Below are positions 17,859 to 30,676 of a stretch of DNA of 64,000 nt, in pieces. Source of the DNA: Saccharopolyspora erythraea NRRL 2338 (lineage in GTDB: Bacteria; Actinomycetota; Actinomycetes; Mycobacteriales; Pseudonocardiaceae); NCBI RefSeq assembly GCF_000062885.1, contig NC_009142.1:6685584-6749583 (forward strand), read 5' to 3'. The notes beneath the pieces were generated by a model. The model saw only the letters and a program-made list of their open reading frames with translations. It was not told where the DNA came from and made no database searches. Made by a program: the position numbers and the translations under genes. How positions within the stretch are numbered: position 1 is the first letter of the stretch; every line of letters begins with the position of its first letter.

Positions 17859-18716
17859 GTATCCACTTCTAGGCGGTGCGGAGTGGAACGCGCACCGCCC
17901 CTTCAGCAAACGTAAACGCCGGTATCGCCACCGGCTGTTCACGTGCTAGCCAGCCGCACCGCTGGATCACGGCTGGCAGCCCAGTCGCCAAATCAACGGC
18001 GACCAGGCAGGCCGCTCGCCGCACGACCGAACTACTCCGGCCGGCCGGCCCCAGCACACCACCGAGCGCCGCGCACCCGCCGAACCAGCGACCGCTAGCG
18101 ACCGTCGAAAATCGATCGCTTTGCCTCCTCCACCCCCGAGCGAGCGACGAACCCGACCGCCCGCCAGCCGAATGGTCCCACTCCGTCCGGTCAGCACCGC
18201 CGCCACTCACCGGAACCACCACTTTCGTCCGGCCGAACCGACGCACTCCCCTGGACCACGAACTCTGTCCCGGTCGCAACCGCCGCCGCTCGCCCAGCCC
18301 ATCACCAACCGACCACCCGCCGGTCCCCCACGAACGAACGCCGCACAGGCCATCAGCCGCCCCGCGGAAAGCCCGACCGCCCACCGGTGAGCCAACAACC
18401 ACACCGACGGACCCGGCTGCCAAACCAACGCCAGTCCGCGACCGACCCGCCCCACCCAATGTCCGGCCGCGCTGACATTCCCGGCCACACGCCCCCTACG
18501 TCCCCACGGACCCACAGCCGGCCCACCGCACACCCGCCAAACGCCCGACCGCCGCACACGCCGAAGGCCCGGCCACCGCCGTCCCCTCATCCCGCGCCGG
18601 GCCGGACGCTGCCACGCCTGGCGGCCCCACCCGCCTGGCCTGCCGGCTTCGTCCCACCCTGTTCCGCCGCGCACATCCGGGTTCTCGTGCGGGCTCTGCG
18701 CGTTACGCTCCGCGAG
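17859..18716. other. Long intergenic region without recognisable gene
   Basis: About 860 bases between the MFS gene and the LysR-type regulator. Open frames exist on both strands but show Pro/Arg/Thr-rich shadow composition with no motif. I see no conserved RNA, and no strong hairpin. Confidence 0.5.
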
Positions 18717-19670
18717 GTGGACCTGCGTCGGCTGACCTCCTTCGTCGCGGTGGCCGAGGAAGGCCACTTCGGGCGGGCCGCCGCACGGTTGTTCCTGTCA
18801 CCGGCCGCCGTCACCGCGCACGTCAAGCAACTCGAACGCGAGCTCGGCGTGACCCTGCTCGATCGCACGCCGGTGCGACCGACCGCCGCGGGGGAGCGCC
18901 TGCTCAGGCACGCGCGGGTGCTGATCGACACCGCCAACGCTGCGGCGGCCGAGCTCGCCGACGCTCCCAGCGACGACCTGCCGCTGCGGGTCGGGATCAT
19001 GGGCCACGGTTCGGCCGAGCTGACTCCCGCCTCGTTGCAGGCGTTCCGCCGGGCACGGCCGGAGTCCCGGCTGGCGATGACGACGCTGGACTTCACCGAG
19101 GGCGTCTCGGCGCTGCTGGAGCGCCGGGTCGACGCGGCTTTCGTGCGGCCCGCACCGATCGACGAGCGCATCGCCGTCGACGTGCTGACCACCGAGCAAC
19201 GCATCGTCGTCGTACCGAGCGCCTGGCAGGTCGCCGACGCTCCCGGCGTCCGCCTGCGCGACGTGCTGGAACTGCCCTACTTCAGCCTCCCCGACCGCAC
19301 TCCCCGGTCGTTCACCGACTACCTCTACTTCGCGTCCGCACGTGGCGGCGAGCAACCGCGGCGGAGCAGAGACCACGCGCTGACGCCGCAGGACGTGCTG
19401 ATCAACGCCGCGCTCGGCCGTGGCGCCGGGTCGGCCCTGCTCTCGTTCACGCGCTACTACTCGTGGCCGGGCACGACCTTCGTGCCGGTGACCGACGCGC
19501 CGTGGGAGCACAGCGTGCTCGCCACTCGCGCGGATGACCGCCGTCCGGATGTCCTCCTGCTGCGCAACATCGCGACGAAGCTCGCGCGCGAACTCGGACC
19601 ACGTCTCCGGCTCTCACCTCCCTCCGATGCCTCCACACAACACGGCGCTGTCCCCACGGACGCGCCCTGA
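18717..19670 (+). CDS. LysR-family transcriptional regulator
   Basis: The N-terminal winged HTH reads VDLRRLTSFVAVAEEGHFGRAAARL...SPAAVTAHVKQLERELGVTLLDR, a textbook LysR domain. The rest is a LysR substrate-binding domain (LPLRVGIMGHGSAEL; VDVLTTEQRIVVVPSAW). GTG at 18717 gives 317 residues; an in-frame GTG at 18687 is an alternative. The frame is open far upstream but with unnatural composition. The neighbouring minus-strand MFS gene is a possible target; this is inference from position only. Confidence 0.87.
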   Translation: MDLRRLTSFVAVAEEGHFGRAAARLFLSPAAVTAHVKQLERELGVTLLDRTPVRPTAAGERLLRHARVLIDTANAAAAELADAPSDDLPLRVGIMGHGSAELTPASLQAFRRARPESRLAMTTLDFTEGVSALLERRVDAAFVRPAPIDERIAVDVLTTEQRIVVVPSAWQVADAPGVRLRDVLELPYFSLPDRTPRSFTDYLYFASARGGEQPRRSRDHALTPQDVLINAALGRGAGSALLSFTRYYSWPGTTFVPVTDAPWEHSVLATRADDRRPDVLLLRNIATKLARELGPRLRLSPPSDASTQHGAVPTDAP

Positions 19671-20125
19671 CTCCGCCGGCCACTCGACCAGCAACCCGAC
19701 CCGCCCGCAGCTCCGCGCAAGCCGCGGTTCAGGCGGTTCCCCCAGAGCGCACAGCCCTGAACAGGCGGGGCGCGGTTCGCGCGAACCGCGCCCCGCCCGA
19801 CGAACCCGTTCCCTGCCCTGTGCGCAAGCCACGCAGGACTCGGAGTCCGGAAACCGGAACCTGAGACCGAAACACGTCCCCAGCCATCCGCTCCCGGCAA
19901 ACCCGCACAGCCACAGGGCCACGGGCTCAACCCGGAACTCACCACCCCGACGAGAAGTCCGGCGGGACGCCGAATCCCCGGCTCGGCCGACCGCGTCCCC
20001 CAAGTCGGTGCGGCGCCCAGCAACCGCACCGACCAACCGGTCGGCCTCCGGCCCCAGCCGCTCCCACCCGGCCCGGGCCCGGTCATGACCGCCGGGCGGC
20101 CTCGGCCACCCGGCGCGCTCTGGCC
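19671..20125. other. Intergenic region without recognisable gene
   Basis: About 455 bases between the LysR gene and the convergent protease gene. I see no conserved protein. A GCGCGGTTCGCGCGAACCGCGCC dyad at about 19767-19790 could act as a terminator for the two converging genes. Confidence 0.5.
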
Positions 20126-20935
20126 TCAGCTACCCAGTTGCGCCTGGATGTCGTCGTGGAGGGCCGCGATGCGCGTGTAGACGCCGGGACTTTCCGGGCG
20201 TGCGCACCCGTCTCCCCAGGAGACGAGCCCGATGAGCCGGTCACCGGCCACCAGCGGTCCGCCGGAGTCGCCCTGGCAGGCGTCGACCCCACCCCCTGGC
20301 ACGCCCGCGCAGGTCATGCTGTCGGCCTTGTACTGCTCCTTGTAGGCCTTGGTGCACTCCTCGTCGGCCAGGACCTGCAGCTCGCCCCTGCGCAGCTCGT
20401 TGGAGCTCTGCCCGTTCTCAGCCGTCTTACCCCAGCCCAGCACCGTGCTCGGGGTGCCCGGTTGGTAGAGCGCGGTGTCCTGCTGCGAGGCCACCGGCAG
20501 CGGTGGCTGCGGCAGCCGCTGGTCCAGCGTCAGCACCGCCACGTCCGAACCGCTGCTCGCGTCCTGGTACTTCGGGTGCACCCAGATGCCGGTGACCTTG
20601 GCGACGGTGCCGTCCTTGCCGTCCAGCCGTTCCCGGCCGGCCACGACCTGCACCCCCTCCGGCTTCTCCCCCAGGACGCAGTGGCCCGCGGTGACGACCT
20701 TGTTCGGTGCCGCGAGGGCACCGCCGCAGAGCTGGTTGCCCTGCGCGTCGGTCAGGTAGACCATCCACGGGTGCTCGGCGATGCTCGCGGGCTGCCCGCC
20801 CACGATCGGCGGCGCCTGCAGTACGGGCGGACCTGTCGCCGGCCCGGCGGCCGCCGGGCTCAACAGGGCCGACGAGAGCGCCACCGCACCGGCCACCCCC
20901 AGGAAAGGCCACGTTCGACGCGACATCCGTGCCAT
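20126..20935 (-). CDS. Secreted trypsin-like serine protease (S1)
   Basis: This 269-residue protein has an N-terminal signal peptide (RRTWPFLGVAGAVALSSALL, then SPAAAGPA), and a mature domain from IVGGQPASIAEHPW. Triad residues are visible: His in VVTAGHC, Asp in GSDVAVLTLD, Ser in CQGDSGGPLVAG, with GLVSWGDGCARPESPGVYTRI at the end. It looks like an intact, activatable trypsin-type enzyme, similar in size to Streptomyces trypsin. ATG at 20935; GGAGGAG lies about ten bases upstream. Confidence 0.9.
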   Translation of the reverse strand: MARMSRRTWPFLGVAGAVALSSALLSPAAAGPATGPPVLQAPPIVGGQPASIAEHPWMVYLTDAQGNQLCGGALAAPNKVVTAGHCVLGEKPEGVQVVAGRERLDGKDGTVAKVTGIWVHPKYQDASSGSDVAVLTLDQRLPQPPLPVASQQDTALYQPGTPSTVLGWGKTAENGQSSNELRRGELQVLADEECTKAYKEQYKADSMTCAGVPGGGVDACQGDSGGPLVAGDRLIGLVSWGDGCARPESPGVYTRIAALHDDIQAQLGS

Positions 20936-21223
20936 CTCGCTGATCTCCTCCCTCCGGAGCGCTGGGCACGGCCCGCACGACCGCCCGTCTCCGGCTCGAC
21001 AAAGTGTCCATTAGAGAGAGGAACGAAGCTTGATCCTGATTCACCGCAACCGGAAGTTAGCACCCGATCAGGTGAAGGTCAGGCAACAAGATCACCCGCG
21101 CGAGCGACGGGTCCACTAAGGACATGCGTCGGACGCTCGAGTTCCGCGCGGCGGCTCCCCGTGCTCCCGCGATCGAAGGGATCGATTACAGCGCAAGGAA
21201 ACTCTCCGCACCGCGCCACACCC

Positions 21224-22135
21224 TCAGTAGCCCGCCGCGACGTCGACGACGCCCAGCAACGGCTCACCCGCGAGGTGGCGTCGCACGTTCTCCTCCACCC
21301 TGCGCGCCAAAGCCGGAACGAGCAAGGACTTGGGATTGGCGGTGTGCGGAGAGACGAGAGCGCGGGGCTCGTCGAAGAGCGGGTGGCCGTCGGGCAGCGG
21401 CTCCGGGTCCGTGACGTCCAGGGCGGCCCCGCCGATGCGCCCCTCCGCCAACGCCGCCACGAGCGCGTCGGTGTCGACCAGCGAGCCGCGGGCCACGTTG
21501 ACCAGCCAGGCGTCGGACTTCATCAGGGCCAGCGCCTCGGCGTCGACGAGCTTGGCGGTCTGCGCGGTGGCGGGCGCGGCCACCACGACGAAGTCCGACG
21601 CCGACAGCAGCTCCCGCACGCCGCCGGCGTCTTCGGACGGCCAGGTCCGCGCCGCACCGTTGACCGGTCGCCCGGACCGGTTCACCGCCAGGATCCGCAC
21701 CCCGAACGGCTCCAGCAACCCGATCAGCGCACGGCCGATCCCGCCCGCGCCCAGGATGCCCACCGTCGCGCCGAACAACGACCGGATGCCCTCCGGCGGT
21801 GCCCAGCGGTCCGCTCGCGCCATGGTGTGCAGCTGCCGGAACGCGGCGAGCATCATCGCCAGGGTGTGCTCGGCCACCGTCTCGGCGTAGACGCCCGCGG
21901 CGGAGGTGAACCGCACGCCTTCGCGCAGCACGCCGCCGGCGAACCAGGTCTCCACGCCCGCGGCGGGGAGCTGCACCCACTCCATGCCCTCGTGGAAGAG
22001 CTCGTGGAACCGCTCGGGCCCGGCGCCGTACCAGACCAGCGCCGACGCCTCCTCGGCCGAGCTGAGCTCGGCTCCGCCGGCGCGAACCGCCGCTTCCAGC
22101 TCCGGCTGCGCGACCGGTCCGACGTGGATCTTCAC
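21224..22135 (-). CDS. D-isomer-specific 2-hydroxyacid dehydrogenase
   Basis: The 303-residue protein has the NAD-binding motif VGILGAGGIGRALIGLLEPFG, the catalytic Arg region WLVNVARGSLVDTDALVAAL, a Glu in ALDVTDPEPLPDGHPL and His in VSPHTAN. It belongs to the glyoxylate/hydroxypyruvate or phosphoglycerate reductase type. It is the last gene of an operon with a KDPG aldolase and a KDG-type kinase, so a sugar-acid or keto-acid substrate is likely. GTG start with AGGAG upstream. Confidence 0.86.
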   Translation of the reverse strand: MKIHVGPVAQPELEAAVRAGGAELSSAEEASALVWYGAGPERFHELFHEGMEWVQLPAAGVETWFAGGVLREGVRFTSAAGVYAETVAEHTLAMMLAAFRQLHTMARADRWAPPEGIRSLFGATVGILGAGGIGRALIGLLEPFGVRILAVNRSGRPVNGAARTWPSEDAGGVRELLSASDFVVVAAPATAQTAKLVDAEALALMKSDAWLVNVARGSLVDTDALVAALAEGRIGGAALDVTDPEPLPDGHPLFDEPRALVSPHTANPKSLLVPALARRVEENVRRHLAGEPLLGVVDVAAGY

Positions 22136-22198
22136 CTGAACTCCTGCCGTAGTGCTACGAACGCGTACGGGTCACGGGCCTCTTATTCCGAGGCGGAT

Positions 22199-22779
22199 TC
22201 ACGACCTTCTGATGAGCTCGCCCCACAGCGCGGGCAACTGCTCGGGATCCTCCAACGCCGACCCGACGGCGCCCACCGACGCCCCGGCGGCGAGGAAGTG
22301 TGCGCGTTCATCCCTCCCGTCGCCGTGAAGCGCATGCCGGGGAACGGGCCGCGTATGGCGGCGAACCAGCCGGTGCCGAGCACGGTGGCGGGAAACGCCT
22401 TCACCCAGGTCAGGCCGAGTTTGCGGGCGTGCTGCACCTCGCTGGGCGTGGCGACGCCCGGCAGGTGCGGCAGCTCGCTCGCGCGCACCAGCTCCGGGTC
22501 CAGGCCCGGCGCCACGGTGAACGCGGCGCCCAGTTCGGTCGCCGTGCGCAGCTGTTCGACGCCGACCACGGTGCCCGCGCCGACCGGTCTGCCGCGGCGC
22601 GCCCCCGCCTCGATCGCCGCGCGCAGCGACGGCTCGGCGCCGGGAGTCTCGATGGGCACCTCGACGGCGTCGATACCCAGGTCCCAGGCGCGCTCGGCAA
22701 GCGTCGCGGTGCGCTCGGGGTCCATGCCGCGCAGGATCGCCATGACCCCGCAGGAGAACAGGTCGTCGAAGAAGGTCAT
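22199..22779 (-). pseudogene. KDPG/KHG aldolase with an apparent one-base deletion
   Basis: The first about 160 residues are a clear KDPG aldolase: GVMAILRGMDPERTATLAERAWDLGIDAVEVPIET, catalytic Glu, then WVKAFPATVLGTGWFAAIRGPFPGMRFTATGGMNAH, with the Schiff-base Lys in VKAFPA. After MNAH the frame becomes meaningless. The missing end, FLAAGASVGAVGSALEDPEQLPALWGELIRRS, is present in the next frame and ends with TGA at 22199. Restoring one A near 22297-22303 (CACAACTTC instead of CACACTTC) joins the two. The ATG overlaps the kinase stop (ATGA). As written, the protein would end at 22183 with a foreign tail. It may be a true mutation or a base-calling error. Confidence 0.82.
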
Positions 22780-23738
22780 CGGCTCCCACCGAACCGCAGT
22801 GCGTTCCACGTGCTCTCGTCGCAGTCGAGCCATCCGGCCAGCACGTCGGCCGTCGGCAGCGGGGTGTGGTCCTCCGTGCTGAGCAGGCTGTGCGCGGCGA
22901 GCAGGTGGCCCAGGCGCAGGCAGCGCACAGCGCTCTCCCCGCGCAGCACACCGGACAGGTAGCCGGCGGCGAAGGCGTCACCGGCCCCGACCGGCTCCAC
23001 GACGCGCACCTCCGGCGCGGTGACGACGGCGGGCTGCGCGCCGAACGCCGTGGCGTCGTTGGCGGCGTCCTTGACCACCAGCGTCGCCGGACCGTCGAGG
23101 ACAGCACGCACGTCGTCGGCCGTCTTCGCACCCCACAGCGTGCCCGCTTCGTCCAGGCCGACGAAGACGATGTCGGCGAGCTGGGCGAGCTCCCGCAGCC
23201 GGGGCCCGGCGGCTCCGGCCGACCACAGGGCCGGGCGGTAGTTGACGTCGAAGGAGATCCTCGACCTGCGTGGACCGGCCAGCAGGTGCGTGATCAGGCG
23301 GTCGCATCCCGGCGACAGCGCGGGCGTGATACCGCTGATGTGCAGAAGTTCCGCGTCACCGGCCCCATCGAGGAACCACTCGTCCATTGTGGATGCGGCC
23401 GAACCCGCCCGGTAGTAGTACACCGTCGTGCCGCCGGGGGCCGGGTCCTTGAAGTACACGCCGGTCGGTGCGGTGGGATGCGTCTCGACGAGCGAGGTGT
23501 CGACCCCTGCCGCACCGATGGTCGCGACCAGGCGGCGGCCCAGCGGATCCGCGCCGACCCTGCCGGCCCAGGCCACCCGGTGCCCCAACGCGGCTAAGTG
23601 GACCGCCACATTGGACTCCGCACCACCCGTGGTCAGCGTGAACGACGTGGCGGTCTCCAGCCCCACCGACTCGGCCGGGGCGATCAGCGACATCGTCTCG
23701 CCCAGGCACAGCACTTCAAGTCCAGCGCGCGCAGTCAA
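22776..23738 (-). CDS. PfkB-family sugar kinase, probable 2-keto-3-deoxygluconate kinase
   Basis: The 320-residue protein shows both PfkB signatures: FTLTTGGAESNVAVHLAALGHRVAWAGRVGADPLG near residue 30-65, and VEPVGAGDAFAAGYLSGVL near 265 with the catalytic Asp. YYYRAGSAAS matches KDG kinases, which phosphorylate 2-keto-3-deoxygluconate. Coupling to a KDPG aldolase (ATGA overlap) strongly supports this reaction: the kinase product is the aldolase substrate. TTG at 23738 has AGGAGG six bases upstream and is preferred over the longer open frame. Confidence 0.85.
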   Translation of the reverse strand: MTARAGLEVLCLGETMSLIAPAESVGLETATSFTLTTGGAESNVAVHLAALGHRVAWAGRVGADPLGRRLVATIGAAGVDTSLVETHPTAPTGVYFKDPAPGGTTVYYYRAGSAASTMDEWFLDGAGDAELLHISGITPALSPGCDRLITHLLAGPRRSRISFDVNYRPALWSAGAAGPRLRELAQLADIVFVGLDEAGTLWGAKTADDVRAVLDGPATLVVKDAANDATAFGAQPAVVTAPEVRVVEPVGAGDAFAAGYLSGVLRGESAVRCLRLGHLLAAHSLLSTEDHTPLPTADVLAGWLDCDESTWNALRFGGSR

Positions 23739-23901
23739 GTCAGCCCTCCTCGGGACGCAGACTAACGACCCGCCACTGCGAAATACACACTGGAGCTGCA
23801 ACATGTGCACAACGTCGGCCAGGACACATCCGCGCGGCCGTCCAACTAGGCTGGTCGGCGAGTGATCAAAGCCCCTACTCCGACGCTGAGGAGGAAGCTC
23901 G

Positions 23902-24447
23902 ATGAGCCTGGAGCGCCCGATCGACCCGGACCCCTACTCGCTGCTGCCCGAGGTCCCGTCGTTCACCGTGACGTCCGACGACGTGACCGACGGCAGCCCG
24001 ATGGCCCTGGACCACGTCTTCGACGGCATGGGAGCCGGCGGGCAGAACCGGTCGCCGCACCTGCGGTGGGAGGGGTTCCCGGAGAACACCAAGAGCTTCG
24101 TGGTCACCTGCTTCGATCCCGACGCGCCCATCCCCGGCGGTTTCTGGCACTGGGGCCTGGTCGACATCCCGGCCTCGGTGACCGAGCTGCCGGCCGACGC
24201 GGGCAGCCGCGATGGCAGGAACGTGCCGGAAGGCGCCTTCCACGTGGCCAACGACATGGGTGAGCACGCCTACGGCGGCGCCGCTCCGCCGCCCGGTGAC
24301 CGCTCGCACCGGTACTACTTCGCGGTGCACGCGGTGGACACCGAGAAGCTCGGCGTGGACGGCACCGCGAGCCTGGCCGTGGTGAACTTCAACCTGGCCT
24401 TCCACACCCTCGCGCGGGCGATCATCACGCCGACCTACGCCCACTGA
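23902..24447 (+). CDS. YbhB/YbcL-family (PEBP-like) protein
   Basis: The 181-residue protein matches bacterial phosphatidylethanolamine-binding/Raf-kinase-inhibitor-like proteins: [40 protein letters not shown] holds the conserved DPDAP and H-W elements of the ligand pocket, and [15 protein letters not shown] follows. The biochemical role is unclear in bacteria. ATG with GAGGAGGAAG upstream; it diverges from the KDG kinase operon. Confidence 0.9.
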   Translation: MSLERPIDPDPYSLLPEVPSFTVTSDDVTDGSPMALDHVFDGMGAGGQNRSPHLRWEGFPENTKSFVVTCFDPDAPIPGGFWHWGLVDIPASVTELPADAGSRDGRNVPEGAFHVANDMGEHAYGGAAPPPGDRSHRYYFAVHAVDTEKLGVDGTASLAVVNFNLAFHTLARAIITPTYAH

Positions 24448-24636
24448 CGACTCCCTGCTTTTCACCCGGAAGAGCTGAATCCGGCTGCTGGAAGCGGCTT
24501 TCCGGGCGCTGACCGAATCCAGCCAAGGTGCTCGCGCCTCTTTTCCAGGAGGCGACGCACTTCCCGGCAGCCGCATCGGTGCCGACCGGAACTGCGTTCG
24601 CGGTCCGAGGAACACCGTCGGCTCCGGGAGGTACGG

Positions 24637-25982
24637 GTGAACGTCCAGGTGGTGCCCGCCGCCACCGCCGCGGTGCTCGCCGCGGCCGTGGCGGCCCTGC
24701 TGCTGGTGCCCTTCGCGGCTCGCGAGCACCGGCTGCGCGGCGAGCTGCCTCCCCGCACTCTCGCACTGCGGTTCGGCACGCTGCTCTACGCGCTGGGGCT
24801 GGCCGCGTACGTGCTGCTCCCGCTGCCTGCGGACGGCACGTGCGTGGCCATGGGCCCGCAACTGCGACCGCTGGCCGGAGTCGCCGAGCGCGGTGCGGAC
24901 GGCGCGGCGCAGTTCGCCCTCAACGTCGCGCTGTTCGTACCGCTGGGCGTACGTCTCCAGCGGCGCGTAGCGGTGGCCGCGCTCACCGGCGCATTCGTCT
25001 CCTTGGCGATCGAGCTGACGCAGCTCACCGGGGTGTGGTTCCTCCTCCCCTGCCCGTACCGCCTGTTCGACGTCGACGACCTGCTCGCGAACACGGGTGG
25101 ATCCCTGGTCGGTTGCCTGTTCGCACGGGTCGCGCTCACCTGCGGGCGCCGTCGTGCGGCCACGCAGATCGGACTTCTCAGCCTCGCTCTTCCTGCACGG
25201 CGGTCTTGGCCGTTGTCGAACGCACTGTTCGCACTGAACGGGGTCGCGTACGCGGGAGCCGTGGCTGACCGCGTTGTGACGTTGCAGCCTGGGCGGCTGG
25301 CAACTCCTCCATCCCAGCGCAATCGCGGCCCCAATGCTTGCTTCACGCCACAACCGGTCACCGCTGCACCACGCGCAGGGCGGGCCGGGCCCGCGCAGAG
25401 GGATGCGCCGCCCCATCTCCACCTGCCGGCCGGTGCGCCGCGCCCGGTCACCGCCTACCGGCGGCTGCTGGGCATGTGCTGCGACCTCCTGCTGCTGTGG
25501 TGGCTCGGAACCGCCTTCCGCGGAGTGGTCGTGATCGGCGACGACCTCAGCAACCACGTGGTGTCGCCAGTCACCGGCAATTGGCTGGAAGCCGCAGTGC
25601 TGTGGTGCGCACCCGCGCTCGTCTTGCTCGGCGTCACCCTCGCGTGTCGGGGTACCAGTCCTGGCCAGCGCGTCGTGCTCCTGCGCACGCTCGCGCGAGA
25701 CGGAAGCCCACCGAGCGCGGCGGCGACCGCGCGCAGGTGGGCAGCGGGAATCGGTGCTCTCGCGGCGGTACAGGCCCTCGCGGCGCTGATTGGCGCGTGG
25801 GGGCTCGCCGACTGGGCGGAGCTGGCGGGACCGCTGTCGGCGGCCTGGTGCGCGGCCCACGCACGAGGTGTGACCGGAACCCCCGCCGAGCGGGGAATCA
25901 GCATGCGGCTCGCCGGGTTGTACGTGAGCGACGCCCGGAGCGCCCCGAGCGGGAGTTCCGCGTCACCCACACCGACACCTGA
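24637..25982 (+). CDS. VanZ-RDD membrane protein lacking an in-frame stop
   Basis: GTG at 24637 (GGGAGG upstream) opens a membrane protein. Residues 1 to about 175 form a VanZ domain with a conserved end (QFALNVALFVPLGVRLQRR, then AIELTQLTGVWFLLPCPYRLFDVDDLLANTGGSLVG). After a polar linker, residues about 275-430 form an RDD domain (AYRRLLGMCCDLLLLWWLG, SPGQRVVLLRTL). VanZ-RDD fusions are known; function is uncertain. No stop occurs in this frame before mycothione reductase begins: the frame stays open to 27546 in the shadow of the next two genes. A TGA in a neighbouring frame (25980-25982) touches the next start region, so I place the likely end there and suspect a small indel near 25950. 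Confidence 0.6.
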
Positions 25983-25996
25983 TGCAGGATGGACAC

Positions 25997-28922
<2,926 letters not shown>

Positions 28923-29319
28923 GCCGGCACGGCGCCGCCCGGCTCCGGCCACCGCCACGGGCCGGGCGGCCCAACTCCGGATCGGGCGGCCGCCTGTTGG
29001 CCGGGGGCCGGGTGGCGGCCGCGGTCGGGGACCTGGCGGCGGCCAGCGGTCGGAGACCGGGCGGCGGCCAGCGGCCGGAGACCGGACGGCGCCCTGCGGT
29101 CGGCCGGTTCGCTCCGGCGTATCCGGCCGAGCCCGACGCTTCTGACCGAGCCCCGCGTTTCCGGCCAAGCCCCCGCGCTACCGGCCGACCCGCGCTTCCG
29201 GCCAAGCCCCCGCGTTTTCGGCCGAGCCCAACGCCTCCGGCCAAGCCGCCCGCGCTTACGGCCGACGCTCTGCCGCTTTCCCGACCGCTCCCGGCGCATT
29301 CCGCCTGCGCCCTACGCGT
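28923..29319. repeat. Intergenic region with short GC-rich repeats
   Basis: No gene is recognised. About 29030-29090 repeats GGCGGCGGCCAGCGGYCGGAGACCGG, and 29150-29270 repeats TTCCGGCCAAGCCCCCGCGYT several times. These sit downstream of two converging genes, gdhA and the CynX-type transporter. Confidence 0.6.
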
Positions 29320-30627
29320 TCAGATGGTGCGGGGGCGTCCCGCGATGATGCCGATGCAGCCCTGGACCAGCACGATCGCCAGCACGATCACCAGCGAAGC
29401 CGTCCAGCCGCCGGTCAGGTCGTGCATGACGCCGAACATGAAGGGGCCGACCGAGGCGATCAGGTAGCCGAAGCTCTGCGACATCGCCGAGAGCTGGCCG
29501 GTGTCGGCGGCGTTGCTGGTCCGCAGCGAGATGAACACCAGCGCCAGCGGGAACGCGCTCAGTCCCACGCCGAGCAGCAGCGCCCACAGCAGCGGGGCGC
29601 TCTGCGGCGCGACCAGCAGTCCCACGACGCCGCTCGCGGTCAGCGCCGCGAGCCCGACGGCCCAGCCGGACTGCCCGCGGGTCCGGGTGACCAGCGGCGG
29701 CAGGATCATGTTGAGCGGCACGCCGACCAGCAGCAGCACACCGAGCAGCGCGCCCGACGTGGTGGCGTCGATGCCCGCGCTCTTGAACACCTCGGGCATC
29801 CAGCCCATCACCACGTAGGCGACCAGCGACTGCATCGCGAAGTATGCGGTGATCGCCCACGCCAGCGGGCTGCGCATCAGCGAGCGGCGCCCGCCCTGCG
29901 CTGCCGTGCCGGTGACCTGCCTGCTCGCGGCCTGGCGCCGGGTGGCGGGGACCCACACGCAGAACGCGGCGAGCGCCACGACCGCCCAGGTGGCCAGGGC
30001 AAGTTTCCAGCTTCCCGTCGAGTGCTGCAGCATCGGCGTCAGCGCCGAGCCCACGGCACCGCCCGCGGCCATCGCGGTGGTGTAGAGGCCGGTGGCCATG
30101 CCGACCCGGTTGGGGAAGGACTCCTTGACCACCACCGGGATGAGCACGTTGCACATCGCGATCGAGGCGCAGACCAGCACCGTTCCGGCCAGGACCGTCC
30201 ACGGCCCGTCGACCACGCGCAGCACCATCGCCGCGGTCAGCACCGCCAGCGAGACGCCGATCACGCGGCTCATGCCCCAGCGCCTCGCCAGCAGCGGGGC
30301 GGCGATTCCCGCCGCGCCGAAGCACAGGGTCGGCACCGAGGTGACGATGCTGGCCCAGGTGCTGCTGCTGCCGAGGGAGTCGCGCACCTCGCCCAGCACC
30401 GACGCGAGGCTGGTGACCGCCGGCCGCATGTTGGCAGCCGCCAGCGCGACCCCGGCGAGGAGCAGGCCTCCTCCGGCCACCGCCGCTTGCCGGTTGGGCA
30501 GCACCGCCTCGGACGCACCGTCGTTCTCCAGCCGCAGCGCATCGGGGTGCGGGGCGTGCGGAGGAGAGCTGGCATCCTGGTCGGTCACATGGTCAGGGAC
30601 ATGCTGGCTGCGCGACTCTATGGACAT
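29320..30627 (-). CDS. CynX/NimT-family MFS transporter
   Basis: The 435-residue protein has twelve hydrophobic segments and CynX-type features: ANMRPAVTSLASVLGEVRDSLG in the first helix region, CNVLIPVVVKESFPNRVGMATGLYTTAMA, and MQSLVAYVVMGWMPEVF. CynX/NimT members move cyanate, nitroimidazoles or other small solutes, so the substrate is open. The N-terminal about 45 residues are hydrophilic. It is divergent from a GntR/FadR regulator 49 bases away, which probably controls it. Confidence 0.85.
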   Translation of the reverse strand: MSIESRSQHVPDHVTDQDASSPPHAPHPDALRLENDGASEAVLPNRQAAVAGGGLLLAGVALAAANMRPAVTSLASVLGEVRDSLGSSSTWASIVTSVPTLCFGAAGIAAPLLARRWGMSRVIGVSLAVLTAAMVLRVVDGPWTVLAGTVLVCASIAMCNVLIPVVVKESFPNRVGMATGLYTTAMAAGGAVGSALTPMLQHSTGSWKLALATWAVVALAAFCVWVPATRRQAASRQVTGTAAQGGRRSLMRSPLAWAITAYFAMQSLVAYVVMGWMPEVFKSAGIDATTSGALLGVLLLVGVPLNMILPPLVTRTRGQSGWAVGLAALTASGVVGLLVAPQSAPLLWALLLGVGLSAFPLALVFISLRTSNAADTGQLSAMSQSFGYLIASVGPFMFGVMHDLTGGWTASLVIVLAIVLVQGCIGIIAGRPRTI

Positions 30628-30639
30628 CGCGTACTAGTA

Positions 30640-30660
30640 TGTCAAACGTAGGATGTTTGG
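30640..30660. promoter_or_regulatory. Candidate operator between transporter and GntR regulator
   Basis: The divergent gap contains CAAAC-N7-GTTTG (30643-30659), extended imperfectly to GTCAAAC...GTTTGGAC, a dyad of the size bound by GntR/FadR-type dimers. It lies just upstream of the regulator start at 30677 and 16 bases from the transporter start. Assignment is inferred from symmetry and position. Confidence 0.5.
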
Positions 30661-30676
30661 ACGAAAGGACGTCTAC

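Noticed and set aside
17869-18716. Open frames on both strands in the MFS-LysR gap
   Set aside because: Composition typical of noncoding GC-rich DNA and no motif.
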